From Lachnospiraceae bacterium (GTDB taxonomy: Bacteria > Bacillota > Clostridia > Lachnospirales > Lachnospiraceae): a stretch of 64,000 bases of DNA. Under the pieces are notes generated by a model. It did no database searches and was not told where the DNA came from. It saw only the letters and a program-made list of their open reading frames with translations. This document shows positions 59,910 to 64,000 of this stretch, one piece after another. How positions within the stretch are numbered: the first letter of the stretch is position 1; each line of letters begins with the position of its first letter. The DNA lies in the NCBI GenBank assembly GCA_025758065.1, contig CP107199.1, positions 784,001 through 848,000 of the forward strand, written 5' to 3'. The position numbers and the translations under genes were made by a program.

Positions 59910-59911
59910 TA

Positions 59912-60076
59912 TTACTCTTCTACCGGTACAAAAACTTCTTTTCCCATTCCGCAGATAGGGCATACCCAGTCATCAGGAATATCTTCGAAAGCAGTTCCAG
60001 GAGCGATACCTCCGTCCGGATCTCCTACTGCAGGATCGTAAATATATCCACATGGTTCACATTCATATTTTTTCAT
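59912..60076 (-). CDS. Rubredoxin
   Basis: 54 residues, short for gene callers but certain. MKKYECEPCGYIYDPAVGDP, GGIAPGTAFEDIPDDWVCPI and CGMGKEVFVPVEE supply the two Cys pairs C6-x2-C9 and C39-x2-C42 that hold a single iron. One-electron carrier for rubrerythrin or superoxide-reductase type oxygen detoxification. AAGGAG lies upstream of the ATG. Confidence 0.96.
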   Translation of the reverse strand: MKKYECEPCGYIYDPAVGDPDGGIAPGTAFEDIPDDWVCPICGMGKEVFVPVEE

Positions 60077-60176
60077 AGCCGTTTCTCCTTTTCGATGTTT
60101 ATTTCTATATAGTTTGTTGTGTTGCTTTGTTTTGTATGTCTGTATTATACATGATAATTATTCTCTTGTCAATAAA

Positions 60177-60198
60177 AATAATAATAATTATTATTATT
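60177..60198. repeat. 22-bp AT-only palindrome in a divergent promoter region
   Basis: Repeats of AAT turning into ATT around AATT, perfectly palindromic over 22 bp, between rubredoxin and the dehydrogenase gene. It could be a Fur/PerR-like site or simply a cruciform-prone AT tract. Confidence 0.45.
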
Positions 60199-60246
60199 AT
60201 TATTTTATTTTATTACAGTTCTACCACGCTTTCTGTTTTCTACAGC

Positions 60247-60275
60247 TTTTCATAGTGCCAAACTTGTTATATAAT
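60247..60275 (+). promoter_or_regulatory. Promoter of the D-2-hydroxyacid dehydrogenase gene
   Basis: TTTTCA, 17-bp spacer, consensus TATAAT, about 50 nt before the start codon. Confidence 0.6.
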
Positions 60276-60325
60276 GGGCACAGAAAAAATCCGAGAGAAC
60301 ATCATAACACAAAGGAGAATCATCC

Positions 60326-61276
60326 ATGGATCACAAGACTGTTGTTTTTAACGAAGCAAAAATGAACTTTGACGGAAACCTTGACTTTTCCGTCCTTTCC
60401 CCAGAAGTTGTCACCTACAGCGATACCACGCCAGATCAGTTTTTAGAACGTGCAGCAGACGCAGAGATCCTTGTCACTAAGGAAATGCCTGTAAGCAGAG
60501 AACAGATCCTGGCACTGCCAGACAGTGTAAAGCTGATCTGCGAAGCGGGAACCGGTTATAACAACCTGGATCTGGATGCTGCACGGGAAAAAGGCATCAC
60601 CGTATGTAATATCCCGGCTTACAGCTCTGAACGTGTGGCTCACACTGCCATTATGATGATCTTGAATTTAAGCTCCACCATGCAGACCCAGATGGCTATG
60701 CTGGCAAAGGAAAACCACGATAATTTTACAAAAAATCTCCAGGTTCCTCATGTGGAGGTAAACGGAAAAACCCTGGGTATCATCGGCGCCGGAAATATTG
60801 GACGCACTGTTATGAAAATTGCAAAAGCATTAGATATGAATATTCTCGTGTATACAAGAACCCCAAAAGATGATGAGGAAAATGTACATTATGCAGACCT
60901 GGAAACTGTACTGAAAAACAGCGATTATATTTCCCTTCACTGCCCGCTGACACCTGCTACCAGACACCTGATCAATGCTGATACTCTGGCGCTGATGAAA
61001 CCAACTGCCTTCCTGATCAACACCTCCAGAGGTGCCCTCATTGATGAACAGGCACTGATACGGGCATTAAAAGATCATAAGATCGCAGGAGCCGGACTGG
61101 ACGTACAGGAAACAGAACCCCCTGTTAAAGACAGTCCATTATACACACTGGATAATGTGATCTTAACCCCACACATGGGCTGGAAGGGCCTGGAGACACG
61201 TCAGAGACTTCTTAGTATCTTAACGGGAAATATTGACGGTTTTATTAATGGAAATCCGGTAAATGTTGTTTCATAA
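60326..61276 (+). CDS. D-isomer-specific 2-hydroxyacid dehydrogenase
   Basis: 316 residues. NAD-binding GIIGAGNIGRTVMKIAK, catalytic Arg in LINTSRGALIDEQ, Glu in LDVQETEPP, and His in LTPHMGWKG; all present. The class covers glycerate, lactate, hydroxypyruvate and phosphoglycerate dehydrogenases, and substrate cannot be fixed here; there is no ACT domain, so it is not a typical full SerA. AAAGGAG precedes the ATG. Confidence 0.88.
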   Translation: MDHKTVVFNEAKMNFDGNLDFSVLSPEVVTYSDTTPDQFLERAADAEILVTKEMPVSREQILALPDSVKLICEAGTGYNNLDLDAAREKGITVCNIPAYSSERVAHTAIMMILNLSSTMQTQMAMLAKENHDNFTKNLQVPHVEVNGKTLGIIGAGNIGRTVMKIAKALDMNILVYTRTPKDDEENVHYADLETVLKNSDYISLHCPLTPATRHLINADTLALMKPTAFLINTSRGALIDEQALIRALKDHKIAGAGLDVQETEPPVKDSPLYTLDNVILTPHMGWKGLETRQRLLSILTGNIDGFINGNPVNVVS

Positions 61277-61313
61277 AGCAGATTCTCAGAAAGTGAGTGG
61301 TATAATTAGGTTG

Positions 61314-61363
61314 AGCCGGTAAGGCTGCCCATTTGTCAACCCCACCGGCTTATATTTGTTTTT
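61314..61363 (+). terminator. Terminator after the dehydrogenase gene
   Basis: AGCCGGT pairs with ACCGGCT across a 23-nt loop, followed by TATATTTGTTTTT. Confidence 0.6.
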
Positions 61364-61518
61364 GAGGACGGATATCTGTTTCACTCTGCTGAACAGGTAT
61401 CTGTCCTTTCTCTATGTAAAAAGCTCTGACTGCTTGTTTATGTAAAAGAGTATACAAAAGAGTTGTGTCCTAAGTTTGAAGCAGTCATAAAGTATTTCTA
61501 AAAAAGTTTAAGAAAGTA

Positions 61519-62346
61519 TTATGATGTTATGGGTTTATTTACAAACTGTCTGCGATATTGGGAGGGGCTCATACCAGTCACTGACTTAAATACCCTGTTA
61601 AAATGAGTCAGATTGGAAAATCCAGTTTCTCTGCTTATATCTGTGATATTTTTACTGGTCTCCATAAATTTCCGCTGTGCATTCATAATACGTGTAACAT
61701 TAATATAACGTACAATTGTACTATTTGTACTTTTTTTAAATTCACGGCACAGGTAATAAGGGCTGACATAAAACATCTGTGCCAGCATTTCAAGACTGAT
61801 ATCTTCCTGGTAATGGCTATGGATATAACGTATCACTTCTCCGATCCGGCTGCTCTTTCCAGGAGCCTTTTCCGGCCGTTTTTCCCTTGCGATCAGCAGC
61901 AAAAGCACATTTAACATTCCCCGGTCATACTCTTCATGAAAAGCTCCAGGATCTTTCTGTTCTTTTAAAATATCTTCCATGACCCGGTGGATTTCCTGAC
62001 GTTTCTTTATATCTGTCCTGTAGATACCGCTTTCTTCCTTTAATGCATCACGTACAGATGGCCACAGGATCTCCTCCGGCTTAAAATACAATAGCAGTCT
62101 TTTAAACGGTATATTTTCTTCTCCATAGGAATGATGCATTACATAAGGCGGGAATATCATAAATTCCCCTGCCTCCATTTTATAAAGCTGATCTTCCACC
62201 ATATGAAAACGTTCCCCTGCTTCCAGATAATAGATCTCATAATATTCGTGGTAATGTGACTGGGACATATTATCATTTACACCCTGTATCCGTTCACTGG
62301 CTATTCCAAGTCCCTGGGCCATCAGGATCCCCGCCTGATCGATCAT
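61519..62346 (-). CDS. AraC-family regulator with cupin sensor domain
   Basis: 275 residues. N-terminal cupin (SQSHYHEYYEIYYLEAGERF, FMIFPPYVMHHSY) that senses a small ligand, then two HTH motifs (DISLEMLAQMFYVSPYYLCR; NITDISRETGFSNLTHFNRV) ending FKSVTGMSPSQYRRQF. GGAGGA lies upstream. Divergent from the GH31 glycosidase gene, so it probably activates that gene in response to a sugar. Confidence 0.9.
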   Translation of the reverse strand: MIDQAGILMAQGLGIASERIQGVNDNMSQSHYHEYYEIYYLEAGERFHMVEDQLYKMEAGEFMIFPPYVMHHSYGEENIPFKRLLLYFKPEEILWPSVRDALKEESGIYRTDIKKRQEIHRVMEDILKEQKDPGAFHEEYDRGMLNVLLLLIAREKRPEKAPGKSSRIGEVIRYIHSHYQEDISLEMLAQMFYVSPYYLCREFKKSTNSTIVRYINVTRIMNAQRKFMETSKNITDISRETGFSNLTHFNRVFKSVTGMSPSQYRRQFVNKPITS

Positions 62347-62615
62347 ATCTGTGTCCTCCTGTCTATCATTTTTCCATTTTTTATGTATTTATAACAAAGC
62401 TCTCATTCATTAAATGTATTTTTCTCCATACACCAGAGCAAGATATGTAAAATATAAGCTTATACTGTGCAATTTTTGTCTAGTTTTGACCGTGTTATTT
62501 TATTATCATGTGATTATCACGTACAAAAAACACCTTGAATGCTGATTGTCCTTCTTTTGGACACATCATACCATAAAACCAAGGTAAATGGAAATATTTA
62601 AGGAGGCACAGATTC

Positions 62616-64000
62616 ATGAAAATATGCATGAATGCGACAACCGTAACCCAGAAAGAAAATTATTTTTCTGTTGCTACAAACTGCACAGAAATCCGTATCT
62701 TCTTTCTTACCGATCACATCATCCGTATCAGAGCCGGATTTGACGGGGATTTTGCAGAAGAATCCTACAGTCTTGTTACTACCGCCTGGGAAGACAGAAT
62801 GGATACATTCTTAAAAGATTACAGAAAGAGGATCCAGACTGCCGATGCAATTTTAGAAGATGGAGCAGATCAGGCAGTGATCCAGGGAAAAGAACTGAAG
62901 GTAGTAGTTGAAAAAGATCCTTTCCGCATCTGTGTATACGATAAAGAAGGAACTATGATCCATGCAGATATCGTGGACCTTGCTTACCGTGAAGACAGCA
63001 ACCACCGCCGTATCCACACCAGCCAGATTGAAGCCGATGACTGCTTCTATGGTTTTGGTGAAAAAAGCGGTGAATTAAATAAAGCGCAGAAATACATGGT
63101 TTTAAGCCCCGGGGATTCCATGGGATATGATCCAAAAGAAACAGATTCTCTTTATAAACACATTCCTTTTTATATCAAATTAAACCAGACTACTAAAAAA
63201 GCAGTTGGATATTTTTATCACAGTACCTGGGAATGTGATTTTAATATGGGCCGTGAAAAGCGCAACTACTGGCACCGCTACAGCAGCTATTCTACAAATG
63301 GCGGAGATATCGACCTTTTCCTTATTGAAGGACCTGCTATGCGCCAGGTTGTAGAACGTTATACAGATCTGACCGGAAAGTCTGCCATGCTTCCCAAATA
63401 TGCTTTAGGATATCTTGGATCTTCCATGTATTATCCTGAACTGGATGCAGACTGTGATGATGCCATTGAAGAATTTATCGATACTACTAAAGAAGAAGAT
63501 ATCCCTGTAGATGGTTTCCAGCTCTCTTCCGGCTACTGTGCCATTGAAACTGAACAGGGCATCAAGCGTTGTGTATTTACATGGAATAAAAAACGTTTTA
63601 AAGATCCAAAAGACTTTTTTGCCCAGATGAAAAAGAGAGGCGTCTGCGTTTCACCAAACGTAAAACCTGGTATTCTCCTGATCCATCCAAAGCTGGAAGA
63701 AATGAAGGCAAAAGGAATGTTTGTTAAAGCCAGCGAAACAGAAGAACCTGGTATTGGAACCTGGTGGGGCGGCAAGGGTATGTTTGTAGATTTTACCAGC
63801 CAGAAAACCAGAGATAACTGGAAGGAAATGTTAAAGGAAAATGTCCTTGACTACGGTACCAGCTCTGTCTGGAACGATAACTGTGAATATGATAGCATGG
63901 TTGACAAGGACTGCCGCTGCTCTTTTGAAGGAAAAGGCGGTACCATTGGACAGTTAAAATCTGTTATGTCCAATATTATGTGCCAGATCACCAATGAAGC
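62616..64000 (+). CDS. GH31 alpha-glycosidase, N-terminal part (runs off right edge)
   Basis: The 461 visible residues begin at ATG 62616, with AGGAGG 9 nt upstream. N-terminal galactose-mutarotase-like domain (CFYGFGEKSGELNKAQKYMV), then the (beta/alpha)8 barrel with GYLGSSMYYPELDADCDDAI. The region SVWNDNCEYDS is where family 31 places the nucleophile Asp (usually WNDMNE). No signal peptide, so cytosolic. Substrate could be alpha-glucosides, xylosides or related; the AraC gene opposite suggests sugar induction. Confidence 0.88.
   Translation, partial: MKICMNATTVTQKENYFSVATNCTEIRIFFLTDHIIRIRAGFDGDFAEESYSLVTTAWEDRMDTFLKDYRKRIQTADAILEDGADQAVIQGKELKVVVEKDPFRICVYDKEGTMIHADIVDLAYREDSNHRRIHTSQIEADDCFYGFGEKSGELNKAQKYMVLSPGDSMGYDPKETDSLYKHIPFYIKLNQTTKKAVGYFYHSTWECDFNMGREKRNYWHRYSSYSTNGGDIDLFLIEGPAMRQVVERYTDLTGKSAMLPKYALGYLGSSMYYPELDADCDDAIEEFIDTTKEEDIPVDGFQLSSGYCAIETEQGIKRCVFTWNKKRFKDPKDFFAQMKKRGVCVSPNVKPGILLIHPKLEEMKAKGMFVKASETEEPGIGTWWGGKGMFVDFTSQKTRDNWKEMLKENVLDYGTSSVWNDNCEYDSMVDKDCRCSFEGKGGTIGQLKSVMSNIMCQITNE

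Overview
This 64 kb window looks like chromosome of an anaerobic, endospore-forming gut Firmicute, most likely Lachnospiraceae. That rests on gene content: YyaC and CwlD sporulation/germination proteins, a DUF5711 protein, YhaM, MutS2, MecA, sigma-54, ATP-type PEP carboxykinase, a BMP-type nucleoside ABC importer, rubredoxin, bacteriohemerythrin and a TRAP transporter. No rRNA operon, CRISPR array, integrase or prophage was seen.

Layout. 1-3.6 kb: a TRAP dicarboxylate/uronate-type operon (dctP-dctQ-dctM) behind a LacI regulator, with three matching 16-bp operators. 3.8-7.5 kb: rlmD, yhaM and a membrane-anchored HtrA-like protein that has lost its catalytic residues. 8-14 kb: mutS2, a two-component system and a secreted cell-wall-binding protein. 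14.3-19 kb: a GntR remnant, glucokinase, DUF5711, a MPN-like/LysM membrane protein and yyaC. 19.4-22.1 kb: a small decayed defence island. Here brxA and a chopped brxB (BREX) are joined to DUF4869 and RNA-ligase fragments. They are followed by a separate unit of promoter, structured RNA of about 214 nt, intrinsic terminator and a PBECR4-like nuclease; a divergent HTH gene lies on the far side with a palindromic operator. 22-30.4 kb: a sugar nucleotidyltransferase, an M20 peptidase, YitT, an aldo/keto reductase, a complete IS, rpoN and a tRNA Phe-Gly-Gly operon. 30.4-39 kb: a frameshifted secreted protein, a DUF2798 protein, cwlD, a lipoprotein phosphoesterase, a GH18 protein and a Ser/Thr kinase cluster. 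39.2-41.5 kb: an IS1634-type element with a 143-bp target duplication. 41.6-46.2 kb: mecA, the uxuA-gntR operon with a promoter/operator, DUF1858, ferredoxin and a C26 amidohydrolase. 46.3-54.4 kb: ribokinase, then the operon BMP lipoprotein-ATPase-permease-permease-PHP-phosphoesterase, and a divergent Crp/Fnr-type regulator. 54.5-64 kb: pckA, an M16C peptidase, hemerythrin, rubredoxin, a D-2-hydroxyacid dehydrogenase, an AraC regulator and a GH31 glycosidase running off the right edge.

Two layers of structure lie between the genes. The first is a 163-bp long-hairpin repeat present five times (about 875, 10566, 26620, 31462 and 42345), plus truncated arms; three of the five are exactly 163 bp. 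The second is a pair of multi-armed palindromic elements (7595-7765 and 31798-32023) in which 25-bp terminal inverted repeats enclose several hairpins.

The best candidate for an undescribed system is the RNA-terminator-nuclease unit at 19.46-20.40 kb. It has the architecture of a type III toxin-antitoxin locus, but with an unrelated toxin fold and a single non-repetitive RNA. All family names are from recognising motifs by eye; no search was run.
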